Below the pieces are notes generated by a model. The model searched no databases and was not told the origin of the DNA. It worked only from the letters and a program-made list of their open reading frames with translations. Shown here one piece after another: positions 1-5,640 of a DNA stretch of 11,099 bases. The DNA lies in contig DONZ01000132.1 in NCBI GenBank assembly GCA_003512875.1, positions 1 to 11,099 on the forward strand, in the 5' to 3' direction. Within the stretch, counting starts at the first letter, position 1. Each line of letters begins with the position of its first letter. A program made the position numbers and the translations under genes. The DNA is from Desulfovibrio sp. Lineage in GTDB: Bacteria; Desulfobacterota; Desulfovibrionia; Desulfovibrionales; Desulfovibrionaceae.

Positions 1-333
1 GGAGGAATAAGCCAATTTTACAGAACAAATGAGGAACGCTTGGATTATGCCTTAAAACATATTGCAATACTGAAAGAGCAGTTTCAGTATCTTCGGGCAC
101 AGGATTTACATGAGTTGATGCAAGTTTTGGAAACAATGGATAGGGTTGAGGTTGCCGAAGCAGTTATCCTTCACTTGAAAGCGCGCAAGGAAACCCGTTG
201 GGCGGGTTGGCAGACCCGTTCCGATTATCCTGAACGGGATGATAAGAATTATAATTGTTTCATTGAAACGAAAAAAGATCCTGAAACCGGTGAAATTTCC
301 GTATTCACCAGACCTTATGAAAGAATTGTATAA
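1..333 (+). CDS. AprA-like FAD flavoprotein, C-terminal fragment (partial at window start)
   Basis: The frame is open from base 1 to a TAA at 331-333, giving 110 C-terminal residues, so this is the end of a longer gene and not a small gene with the TTG at 40 as start. The visible part has a helical stretch typical of the C-terminal domain of the fumarate reductase/succinate dehydrogenase/APS reductase flavoprotein family. It is followed by the family's terminal pattern ETRW...R.DYPERDD, then a Cys and a PETGE...FTRPY segment as at the end of AprA. The FAD-binding and active-site parts lie outside the window. A ferredoxin with AprB cysteine spacing follows 15 bp later, which supports an AprA-like catalytic subunit over a fumarate reductase. 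The substrate cannot be told from this piece: APS reduction or a related sulfur or carbon redox reaction is possible. Family assignment is fairly secure, function is inference. Confidence 0.72.
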   Translation, partial: GGISQFYRTNEERLDYALKHIAILKEQFQYLRAQDLHELMQVLETMDRVEVAEAVILHLKARKETRWAGWQTRSDYPERDDKNYNCFIETKKDPETGEISVFTRPYERIV

Positions 334-348
334 AAAAGGAAGTGGAAT

Positions 349-672
349 ATGCCGCCAATTGTGAATTTAAAAAAATGTACAGGCTGTCAGGGCAGGGAAG
401 AATCGTACTGCGAAAATATCTGCCCCGGAGATTTAATGGCTGTAAATCCTGAAACTGGAAAGGCGTATTGCCGTTCAGCAAAAGAATGCTGGGATTGCAT
501 GTCGTGCGTGAAAGCGTGTCCCAATGGGGCATTGGAAACGAAAATACCGTATCAAATCGGATATTATAAAGCGACGCTTCGTCCCATCATGGGAAAAAAT
601 ACCGTAACGTGGAAAAGTAAGGATATTTATGGCAATGAAAGCACGTATAAAACCAAAAACAGGAATACATGA
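349..672 (+). CDS. AprB-like ferredoxin with two [4Fe-4S] clusters (APS reductase beta-like, short form)
   Basis: This 107-residue protein has eight cluster-binding cysteines. The first set is Cys10, 13, 21 and 25 (C-x2-C-x7-C-x3-CP) and the second is Cys47, 50, 53 and 57 (C-x2-C-x2-C-x3-CP). The x7 spacing in the first set and the CWDCMSC core of the second match the beta subunit of dissimilatory APS reductase, not an ordinary bacterial ferredoxin, which has C-x2-C-x2-C-x3-C in both sets. Usual AprB is about 150-165 residues and has a C-terminal tail that wraps around AprA; that tail is mostly missing here. It presumably passes electrons to the FAD of the preceding AprA-like subunit in the cytoplasm. 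The ATG at 349 is preceded by a GGAAGTGGA Shine-Dalgarno region, and the 15-bp gap points to one operon. Gene order (flavoprotein first) is opposite to canonical aprBA of sulfate reducers, suggesting a paralogous, perhaps assimilatory, system. Confidence 0.82.
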   Translation: MPPIVNLKKCTGCQGREESYCENICPGDLMAVNPETGKAYCRSAKECWDCMSCVKACPNGALETKIPYQIGYYKATLRPIMGKNTVTWKSKDIYGNESTYKTKNRNT

Positions 673-704
673 TAAAAAAGTCAATTAAAATACGGCACAA
701 ATAA

Positions 705-736
705 GTCCTGCTTTTTTAAAGCAGGACAGATTTTTT
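705..736 (+). terminator. Intrinsic terminator of the AprA/AprB-like operon, probably bidirectional
   Basis: A perfect 10-bp stem (705-714 with 718-727, outer part GTCCTGC/GCAGGAC) closes on a 3-nt TTT loop and is followed by AGA and six T at 731-736. It sits 32 bp after the ferredoxin stop codon. The aspartase gene converges from the right and ends at 763; read on the minus strand the same hairpin is followed by a weaker TTATTT tract, so it may serve both operons. Confidence 0.88.
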
Positions 737-762
737 ATTTATGAAATTGTTTTTTGTTGCGA

Positions 763-2181
763 TTAGTCCTTATTGTCTGAAAACGTTTTACGCGGGTAAA
801 GCATGTTTTCCGGCTGCAGGATTTGTTCTATCTGTTCTTTGCTCAACAAGTTGCGTTCAAAAACAACATCAAAAATGGAACGGTTGGACTGCAGCGCCTC
901 TTTGGCGAGGCTTGCGGAAGTTTCATAGCCTAAGTACGGGTTGAGAGCTGTCACTATGCCAATGGAATTATAAACAAGGTCCCTGCAGCGTTCACGGTTT
1001 GCTGTGATGCCGTTGATACAGTAATCGACCAAACTGTGGCAGCCCGCTCCCAGGCGGCTGATGCCTGAAAACAAGGAATAGGCGATAACGGGTTCCATAA
1101 CGTTCAGTTGCAGCTGCCCCGCTTCCGCCGCCAAGGTGACGGTAATATCTTTTCCGATGATGTCATAGCAAATCTGGTTCATGACTTCAGGCATGACCGG
1201 GTTTACTTTTCCCGGCATGATAGAGGAGCCGGGCTGGCGCGGAGGCAAGTTTATTTCATTGAAACCGCAGCGCGGTCCGGAAGAAAGCAAACGCAGGTCA
1301 TTGCAAATTTTAGAAATTTTTGTCGCACAGCGTTTAAGGACACCGGAAAGCTGGACATATGCCCCGGTATCGGAAGTGGCTTCCACCATATTGCTTGCCT
1401 TTGTCACCGGTATACCTGTCAAATCCCGCAAATACCGCGTCACAAGTTCCGCATAGCCGAGAGGGCTGTTTATTCCCGTTCCTATGGCTGTCGCTCCCAT
1501 ATTGATTTCCGCGATAAGATTTCGCGCTTCTCCGATACGCTGCATATCTTCATAAACAGTATCGGCAAAAGCGGAAAATTCCATGCCTAGGGTCATAGGC
1601 ACCGCGTCTTGCAGCTGGGTGCGTCCCATTTTTATCACATCGTTCAATTCCCGTGCTTTTTTCTCAAAGGCGGTCCGAAGGTAATTCAGATCGTCGATAA
1701 AGGTTGTCAGCTGGGCGTAAAGGGCTATGCGAAGGGCGGTGGGATAGGCATCGTTGGTTGACTGGGAACAGTTCACATCATTGTTCGGGTGGCAATATTC
1801 ATATTGCCCTTTTTTGTAGCCCATTATTTCCAAGGCTCTGTTTGCGATCACTTCATTCGCATTCATATTGCAGGAAGTACCGGCTCCTCCCTGAAAAACG
1901 TCAAGGGGGAATTGGTCGTGGAGTTTTCCTGCGAGAATTTCGTCACAGGCTTTGCAAATGGCTTCACATTTGTTTTTTTCAAGCACGCCCAGCTGCGTGT
2001 TCGCAAGGGCGGCAGCTTTTTTTACGCAAGCGAGCCCCTTTATGAAATAGGTCAGTGTTGAAATGGAAATGCCGGAAATTTTGAAATTTTCCAATGCCCT
2101 ATACGTTTGGATACCGTAATAGATATCAGCGGGAATAACCATTTCGCCTAAAAAATCATGTTCAATTCTCATTCCGCCCAT
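763..2181 (-). CDS. aspA: Aspartate ammonia-lyase (aspartase)
   Basis: AspA converts L-aspartate reversibly to fumarate and ammonia in the cytoplasm as a homotetramer. The 472-residue protein shows the three conserved regions of the aspartase/fumarase superfamily in order: GTS at 101-103, SQSTNDAYPT at 139-148 and the signature loop GSSIMPGKVNPV at 318-329, with the expected catalytic Ser319 and with Lys325 and Asn327 in the substrate site. STNDAYPT and GRTQLQDAVPMTLG (186-199) are the aspartase versions; fumarases have SSNDTFPT and GRTHLQDA there. Length fits E. coli AspA (478). I chose the ATG at 2181 because a good Shine-Dalgarno (AAGGTGA) precedes it by 4 nt; an ATG at 2172 is an alternative, and an upstream in-frame extension to 2238 has no ribosome site and would overlap the predicted promoter. 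It has its own promoter and is monocistronic. Physiologically it could feed fumarate respiration, as in other anaerobes. Confidence 0.96.
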   Translation of the reverse strand: MGGMRIEHDFLGEMVIPADIYYGIQTYRALENFKISGISISTLTYFIKGLACVKKAAALANTQLGVLEKNKCEAICKACDEILAGKLHDQFPLDVFQGGAGTSCNMNANEVIANRALEIMGYKKGQYEYCHPNNDVNCSQSTNDAYPTALRIALYAQLTTFIDDLNYLRTAFEKKARELNDVIKMGRTQLQDAVPMTLGMEFSAFADTVYEDMQRIGEARNLIAEINMGATAIGTGINSPLGYAELVTRYLRDLTGIPVTKASNMVEATSDTGAYVQLSGVLKRCATKISKICNDLRLLSSGPRCGFNEINLPPRQPGSSIMPGKVNPVMPEVMNQICYDIIGKDITVTLAAEAGQLQLNVMEPVIAYSLFSGISRLGAGCHSLVDYCINGITANRERCRDLVYNSIGIVTALNPYLGYETSASLAKEALQSNRSIFDVVFERNLLSKEQIEQILQPENMLYPRKTFSDNKD

Positions 2182-2185
2182 ATAA

Positions 2186-2192
2186 TCACCTT
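2186..2192 (-). promoter_or_regulatory. Ribosome binding site that fixes the aspA start
   Basis: Read on the minus strand, AAGGTGA lies 4 nt before the ATG at 2181. No comparable site precedes the longer in-frame extension, so this decides the start. Confidence 0.75.
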
Positions 2193-2209
2193 TTTTTATT
2201 TTTTTACTT

Positions 2210-2238
2210 CTTTTAAAGGCTCGCCGGCATAAAGTCAA
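2210..2238 (-). promoter_or_regulatory. Predicted sigma-70 promoter of aspA
   Basis: On the minus strand TTGACT (2233-2238) is separated by exactly 17 nt from TAAAAG (2210-2215). The -35 box matches 5 of 6 consensus bases and the -10 box 4 of 6. The expected start of transcription is near 2203, giving a leader of about 21 nt before the aspA ATG at 2181. The FNR/CRP-like palindrome at 2259-2272 is centred about 62 bp upstream of that start. Confidence 0.55.
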
Positions 2239-2258
2239 GCTTGCTTTGTGAAACTTGT

Positions 2259-2272
2259 TTGAATACCATCAA
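2259..2272. promoter_or_regulatory. FNR/CRP-family-like binding site
   Basis: TTGAA-N4-ATCAA differs by one base from the FNR consensus TTGAT-N4-ATCAA. Its centre (2265.5) lies about 62 bp upstream of the predicted aspA start site, which is the classical class I activator position, and about 82 bp upstream of the predicted start of the rightward lipoprotein promoter. E. coli aspA is known to be controlled by CRP and FNR, so the context fits. Which CRP-family protein would bind in this organism is unknown. Confidence 0.4.
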
Positions 2273-2310
2273 CAAATGAAACGGGATTTTTTTTTATATA
2301 AAATTAAATG

Positions 2311-2335
2311 ATTGAAACTTTTTGATGTTTTCAAT
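2311..2335. promoter_or_regulatory. Inverted repeat on the promoter, candidate operator
   Basis: ATTGAAA at 2311-2317 and TTTCAAT at 2329-2335 form a perfect 7-bp inverted repeat with an 11-nt spacer, lying on the -35 box and spacer of the lipoprotein promoter. A repressor bound here would block RNA polymerase. A related but imperfect repeat (ATTGAAC, then GTTTTAAT) occurs at 3092-3111 over the pump promoter. The region is AT-rich, so chance cannot be excluded. Confidence 0.35.
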
Positions 2336-2340
2336 ATACT
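2312..2340 (+). promoter_or_regulatory. Predicted sigma-70 promoter of the lipoprotein gene
   Basis: TTGAAA (2312-2317), a 17-nt spacer and TATACT (2335-2340) match the consensus in 5 of 6 bases each. The expected transcription start is near 2347, about 35 nt before the GTG start at 2382. A 7-bp inverted repeat (2311-2317 with 2329-2335) covers the -35 box and most of the spacer. Confidence 0.65.
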
Positions 2341-2370
2341 TAAAATACATTTGTATAAAAAACTTTTATT

Positions 2371-2375
2371 GGGAG
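2371..2375 (+). promoter_or_regulatory. Ribosome binding site supporting a GTG start for the lipoprotein gene
   Basis: GGGAG at 2371-2375 lies 6 nt before the GTG at 2382. The upstream in-frame ATG at 2322 lies inside the predicted promoter and would add 20 residues in front of an otherwise normal signal peptide, so the GTG is preferred. Confidence 0.65.
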
Positions 2376-2381
2376 CAGTCT

Positions 2382-3020
2382 GTGAAAAAATTATATTTAT
2401 TCGTTTTATTTGTTTTTTTGGGGCTGCAATGCGCTTGTTCCGCAAATCCAAAAGCCGGTATTTTGCATAGTGATAATTCCGTCATGCAGAAAACTGCAAG
2501 CCAACCGCAAAAAACGGTTTTTCTTGTGCCAAAGCAAACAAAATCGGAATATTTTGTTTTAATGTTTCAGGAATTGACACCGTATATCGAGAATGCATTG
2601 GTTGAAAATAATTTTATTCCCGCAAAGGAAAGCAAACATGCCGATTATATTGCGGTTGTTGATTTTGGAACGCTCGGAAGCAAGGTGATAACCAAGACCT
2701 ATTCTGAACCCCGTTACCGTTATCCGCTTTCTTTTTATGAGTATGACGATCATATCGGAACCGGGGCGTATTTTGATAACGGACAAGAATACCGTACGAA
2801 ACAGTATCAGGTTTATCCTCATTTTTTAACCCTTGCATGTTATAAGCAAAAACAGCAAAACAATGCGGAGCCGATTTGGCAGACAACCTTGGTTTTGCAA
2901 AGTTTAAGCGATGATTTCCGTGCCAGTATCCAGCCTTTGCTTGTGCCGCTTTCCAAAAACATACGGCAAGCGGTTTTATGGAATGATACCGTTTATTATG
3001 AATTTGCTGATATCAAGTAA
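2382..3020 (+). CDS. Putative exported lipoprotein of unknown function
   Basis: From the GTG start the product is 212 residues. It opens with two Lys, a hydrophobic stretch (residues 4-16) and cysteines at 17 and 19, as in a lipoprotein signal peptide. The lipobox is not canonical: Gln or Gly, not Leu, is at -3 for either Cys, so the anchor residue is uncertain. The mature part is soluble and rich in Tyr (for example 107-121, 138-145). A core with ADYIAVVDFG (87-96) and, later, W-x-TTLVLQSLSDD (166-178) recalls small envelope lipoproteins of the DUF4136 kind that accumulate near efflux genes, but I do not recognise the family with certainty. It has its own strong promoter and lies 109 bp upstream of the RND efflux operon in the same direction, so a link to efflux or envelope stress is plausible but inferred. 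No catalytic motif is visible. Confidence 0.8.
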   Translation: MKKLYLFVLFVFLGLQCACSANPKAGILHSDNSVMQKTASQPQKTVFLVPKQTKSEYFVLMFQELTPYIENALVENNFIPAKESKHADYIAVVDFGTLGSKVITKTYSEPRYRYPLSFYEYDDHIGTGAYFDNGQEYRTKQYQVYPHFLTLACYKQKQQNNAEPIWQTTLVLQSLSDDFRASIQPLLVPLSKNIRQAVLWNDTVYYEFADIK

Positions 3021-3049
3021 TATATTGTAATTACAGTATTTTTATTGAT

Positions 3050-3063
3050 GCATATAATTATGC
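3050..3063. repeat. Small AT-rich hairpin between lipoprotein and pump operon
   Basis: GCATA (3050-3054) and TATGC (3059-3063) pair around a TAAT loop. It lies after the lipoprotein gene and directly before the -35 box of the pump promoter. There is no T run behind it, so it is not a good terminator, and transcription from 2312 may read through into the pump genes. It may be a protein-binding site. Confidence 0.25.
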
Positions 3064-3065
3064 GT

Positions 3066-3094
3066 TTGACTGATTTCTTGAATGGGCATATATT
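3066..3094 (+). promoter_or_regulatory. Predicted sigma-70 promoter of the RND efflux operon
   Basis: TTGACT (3066-3071), a 17-nt spacer and TATATT (3089-3094) match the consensus in 5 of 6 bases each. The expected start is near 3101, about 29 nt before the ATG of the outer-membrane factor at 3130. Confidence 0.65.
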
Positions 3095-3113
3095 GAACGT
3101 ATTGTTTTAATAC
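3092..3113. promoter_or_regulatory. Inverted repeats at the pump promoter start point, candidate operator
   Basis: GTATT (3099-3103) and AATAC (3109-3113) form a perfect 5-bp inverted repeat around the predicted transcription start. Overlapping it, ATTGAAC (3092-3098) and GTTTTAAT (3104-3111) form an imperfect repeat resembling the one at 2311-2335. RND operons are commonly controlled by a TetR-type repressor binding such a site, but no regulator gene lies in this window. Confidence 0.3.
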
Positions 3114-3129
3114 AGCATTGCGGGTATTC

Positions 3130-4515
3130 ATGAAACAAGTTTTTATAATTATTGTTTGCTTATTAAGTGCCTGTTCAGGGAAAAATGTCTTTTTTTCCGA
3201 AGAAAATGCTGTGTTACCCGATAGCGGTGCTGTCCGCCGGGATTTAACCGAAATCTATCATAGTACGTTGTCGCTGAAACAGCTTATCGAAATTGCGAAA
3301 GAAAGAAATCTGGATTTGCAAATTGCCGTGTTAAAACAAGAGCTTGCCAGAATTGATAAGCAAATCGCCATAGGGAATTTATTGCCGCAGGTGAATATCT
3401 TGGCGGGATTTGAAAAGAATTATGACAATTTGCATTTGGGGGTTCCGACAAAATTATTCGGATTGCCTTATAATATGGCGGTACCTTTACTTGACAGTGA
3501 TTTTTATGCCTATTCCTTGAATGCTCAGATACCTGTTTTTGTGCCCAGTCTTTGGTTTCTTGTGAGTGCGAGAAAAAAAGGGGAAGATATTCAGGAATTG
3601 CTGACTTCTTTGAGCGGAAAATTGGTCACGCTCAATGTGATGAGTGAATATTTTTACTTTTTGGCTTTGCAAAGCGAAGAAAAAAGCCTTTACCATGAAA
3701 AACAATCCTCCCATGAGTTATTGAGGCAGGCGGAAATTTCTTTCAGGACCGAAAGCATACTTGCATGGGAACTTGAAGAAGCCAGGGCGTATGATATGTC
3801 AAAAGAATTGGCATTGCGGCAAAACAAGCGTGCACAGGAAATTGCGTATTTGGATATTTTGAAAAGTTTGAATTTTCCTTTTGATGTGAAAATTGATTTT
3901 ATACCTTTGGAAGAAAAAATTGTTATTTTGCCGAGTGTTGAAGAATGTGTTTTGCAGGCTCTGGAACATAATGAAAAATGGAAAGTATCCAACGTATCCA
4001 AACAAATCCGGGAAGATGTGAAAAGAAGCGCGTTAAGCGAATTTTTGCCGAAAATCATACTGGGCGGAAATGTATTTGGTTTTGACAATAATTTGCTTTT
4101 GGAAGACAGCGGAAGTTTTTTGTCTGTCATTGGTTTATTCAGTGTTTTCAACGGGTTTAAAACCGTTAATGAATACCGCAAAGCTTTGCGTCAGGAAAAA
4201 ATCTCAGAAATTGAGCTTATAAAAGAATATTGGACCTTGATTGCGGAAATACATTCCGCATACAATTCCGTGCAAAATGCAAAGGAATTGTTCTTGCTTT
4301 CAAAAACAAATATGGAGGCAATGCAGGGAAAGTTTAATCAAAAAAAAGCTGAACAAAAATATGGAGTTATTGATTTAAAAGAATATTATTCCGCATTGAA
4401 AGAATATCATGAAGCGATAAGTTTCCATGAAAAAGCGTATTTTCAGTACCGATTGGCGGCAGGCACTCTTGCTGTGGCAATGGGGCAAAACCCTTATCAA
4501 GAGACAGAATTATGA
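3130..4515 (+). CDS. Outer-membrane efflux lipoprotein (TolC/OprM-like, OMF family)
   Basis: This 461-residue protein is the outer-membrane channel of the tripartite pump. It starts with a lipoprotein signal peptide, Lys2 then a hydrophobic stretch and the perfect lipobox L12-S13-A14-C15. Ser at +2 favours outer-membrane sorting by the E. coli rule. The rest is long amphipathic coiled-coil-like helices arranged as two OEP-type repeats (roughly 55-245 and 270-455), with short beta-strand stretches as expected for a trimeric channel. Length fits OprM (about 470). I chose the ATG at 3130 because the TTG at 3118 would put four extra residues before the signal peptide and has no ribosome site; the site for the ATG is itself weak (GCGGG). 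The last codons overlap the next gene by ATGA, indicating coupled translation. The substrate cannot be inferred. Confidence 0.9.
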   Translation: MKQVFIIIVCLLSACSGKNVFFSEENAVLPDSGAVRRDLTEIYHSTLSLKQLIEIAKERNLDLQIAVLKQELARIDKQIAIGNLLPQVNILAGFEKNYDNLHLGVPTKLFGLPYNMAVPLLDSDFYAYSLNAQIPVFVPSLWFLVSARKKGEDIQELLTSLSGKLVTLNVMSEYFYFLALQSEEKSLYHEKQSSHELLRQAEISFRTESILAWELEEARAYDMSKELALRQNKRAQEIAYLDILKSLNFPFDVKIDFIPLEEKIVILPSVEECVLQALEHNEKWKVSNVSKQIREDVKRSALSEFLPKIILGGNVFGFDNNLLLEDSGSFLSVIGLFSVFNGFKTVNEYRKALRQEKISEIELIKEYWTLIAEIHSAYNSVQNAKELFLLSKTNMEAMQGKFNQKKAEQKYGVIDLKEYYSALKEYHEAISFHEKAYFQYRLAAGTLAVAMGQNPYQETEL

Positions 4516-5633
4516 AATATGGAATATTGATGATCCTTTTGGGAGCCATGGTATTTGTTTCTGCCTGCGATAAAACGCGGGAGGAGCAAATCCGTCCTGT
4601 GGCTGTATATGCGTTGGCGGAACATGATGCTGTTTTCACAGCAAAGTTTCCATCGATTGTTGAAGCGGGAAATGAGGCGGTTTTATCTTTTAAAGTCGCA
4701 GGTTCGATTTTGGAATTTCCGTATGAAACGGGGGCGTATGTTCAAAAAGGGCAAGTGCTTGTCCGGCTCGATGAAAGGGATTATGCCGTTCAGCTTGAAG
4801 CAGGCAAAGAAAAAATGCTGGCGGCGGAAAATGCGTATTTGGGGGCGAAAGCCCAGGCGGACAACGCCCGCAAGCAATTTGCCCGTGCAAAGGCTTTATA
4901 TATGGAAAACGCTCTTGCGAAGAAAAAATATGATGAGGCGATCGCCATGCTTGAGGGAGCGGCAGCTCAGGAAAAAGCCCGGTTCGCAAGTTATCAGGAA
5001 GCGAAGCAAGGCTATGTCAACAGGGAAAATCAAAAACAGGATACCCGGCTTACCGCGCCTTATGATGGTTATATAAAAAGGAAATTCGCAGATGTCGGAG
5101 CTGTTGTTTCCGCCGGTTTGCCTGTTTTGGCTTTTTCTTCCGACGGACACAAAAAAGTGCAGATCAATATTTCCCAAAAAGATATGCGATATTTTGAAAA
5201 TAATCCGCATTGCGTTTTTGTTCAGCAAGGCAGGGAGTATGCTTTATCCCTGCAGACAATAGGCAAAGTGAAACAAAGTTTTGATTTGGTCTATCCTGTT
5301 GTTTTTTATATTGAAAATGACGAGGATTTATTGGTGGGCAGTGAAGGGTCGGTTTATGTCCGTTTTGCAAATACTCATTCTGATGTCTTACTCATTCCCG
5401 TTGAAGCCGTGTTTGAAAAAAACGGCAAGTCTTATGTTTGGAATTTTGACGGAAAAACAGTGATGCTTAAAGCCGTGCAGATTGTGCGGGCGGAAGAGAA
5501 CGGGCAAATTGTCGTTGAGGGGTTGAAGCTCGGCGACAGAATAGTCGTCCGCGGCGTGCATGATTTATACGAGGGACAGACCGTGCGGGCATTGGAAGAA
5601 TTTTCAAAAAGCAACGTGGGCGAAGTTTTATAG
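4512..5633 (+). CDS. RND efflux periplasmic adaptor (membrane-fusion protein), lipoprotein
   Basis: This 373-residue AcrA/HlyD-type adaptor bridges pump and channel. The signal peptide ends in V-S-A-C19, with Asp20 at +2, the inner-membrane retention signal in E. coli and also seen in AcrA. Domain order is normal: first half of the lipoyl-like domain (about 49-90, with GAYVQKGQVLVRLD at 74-87), an alpha-helical hairpin (about 93-170) rich in Ala, Lys and Glu, the second lipoyl half (TAPYDGYIKRKFADVGAVVSAG spread over 181-202), a beta-barrel (about 214-290) and a membrane-proximal domain (about 292-362, LLIPVEAVF then GDRIVVRG). Its ATG overlaps the stop of the channel gene (ATGA), and the pump gene begins 7 bp after its own stop, so the three are one transcription and translation unit. 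Family assignment is secure; substrate unknown. Confidence 0.93.
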   Translation: MKYGILMILLGAMVFVSACDKTREEQIRPVAVYALAEHDAVFTAKFPSIVEAGNEAVLSFKVAGSILEFPYETGAYVQKGQVLVRLDERDYAVQLEAGKEKMLAAENAYLGAKAQADNARKQFARAKALYMENALAKKKYDEAIAMLEGAAAQEKARFASYQEAKQGYVNRENQKQDTRLTAPYDGYIKRKFADVGAVVSAGLPVLAFSSDGHKKVQINISQKDMRYFENNPHCVFVQQGREYALSLQTIGKVKQSFDLVYPVVFYIENDEDLLVGSEGSVYVRFANTHSDVLLIPVEAVFEKNGKSYVWNFDGKTVMLKAVQIVRAEENGQIVVEGLKLGDRIVVRGVHDLYEGQTVRALEEFSKSNVGEVL

Positions 5634-5640
5634 GAACGCT

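Noticed and set aside
40..333. A 97-residue stand-alone gene starting with TTG at 40
   Set aside because: The same frame is open to base 1 and upstream residues continue the family pattern, so it is the tail of a longer gene.
1108..1590. A 160-codon open frame on the plus strand inside aspA
   Set aside because: It is antisense to a gene with complete aspartase motifs, has no ribosome site, and its translation is Arg/Cys-rich without family features; a codon-use shadow.
3690..4181. A 163-codon open frame on the minus strand inside the outer-membrane factor gene
   Set aside because: Antisense shadow of a secure gene; Ser/Lys/Leu-rich low-complexity translation and no promoter or ribosome site.
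5560..5640. Longer N-terminus for the RND pump
   Set aside because: The extra 27 residues lie in the adaptor gene, lack pump-like sequence, and the ATG at 5641 has a good ribosome site directly after the adaptor stop.
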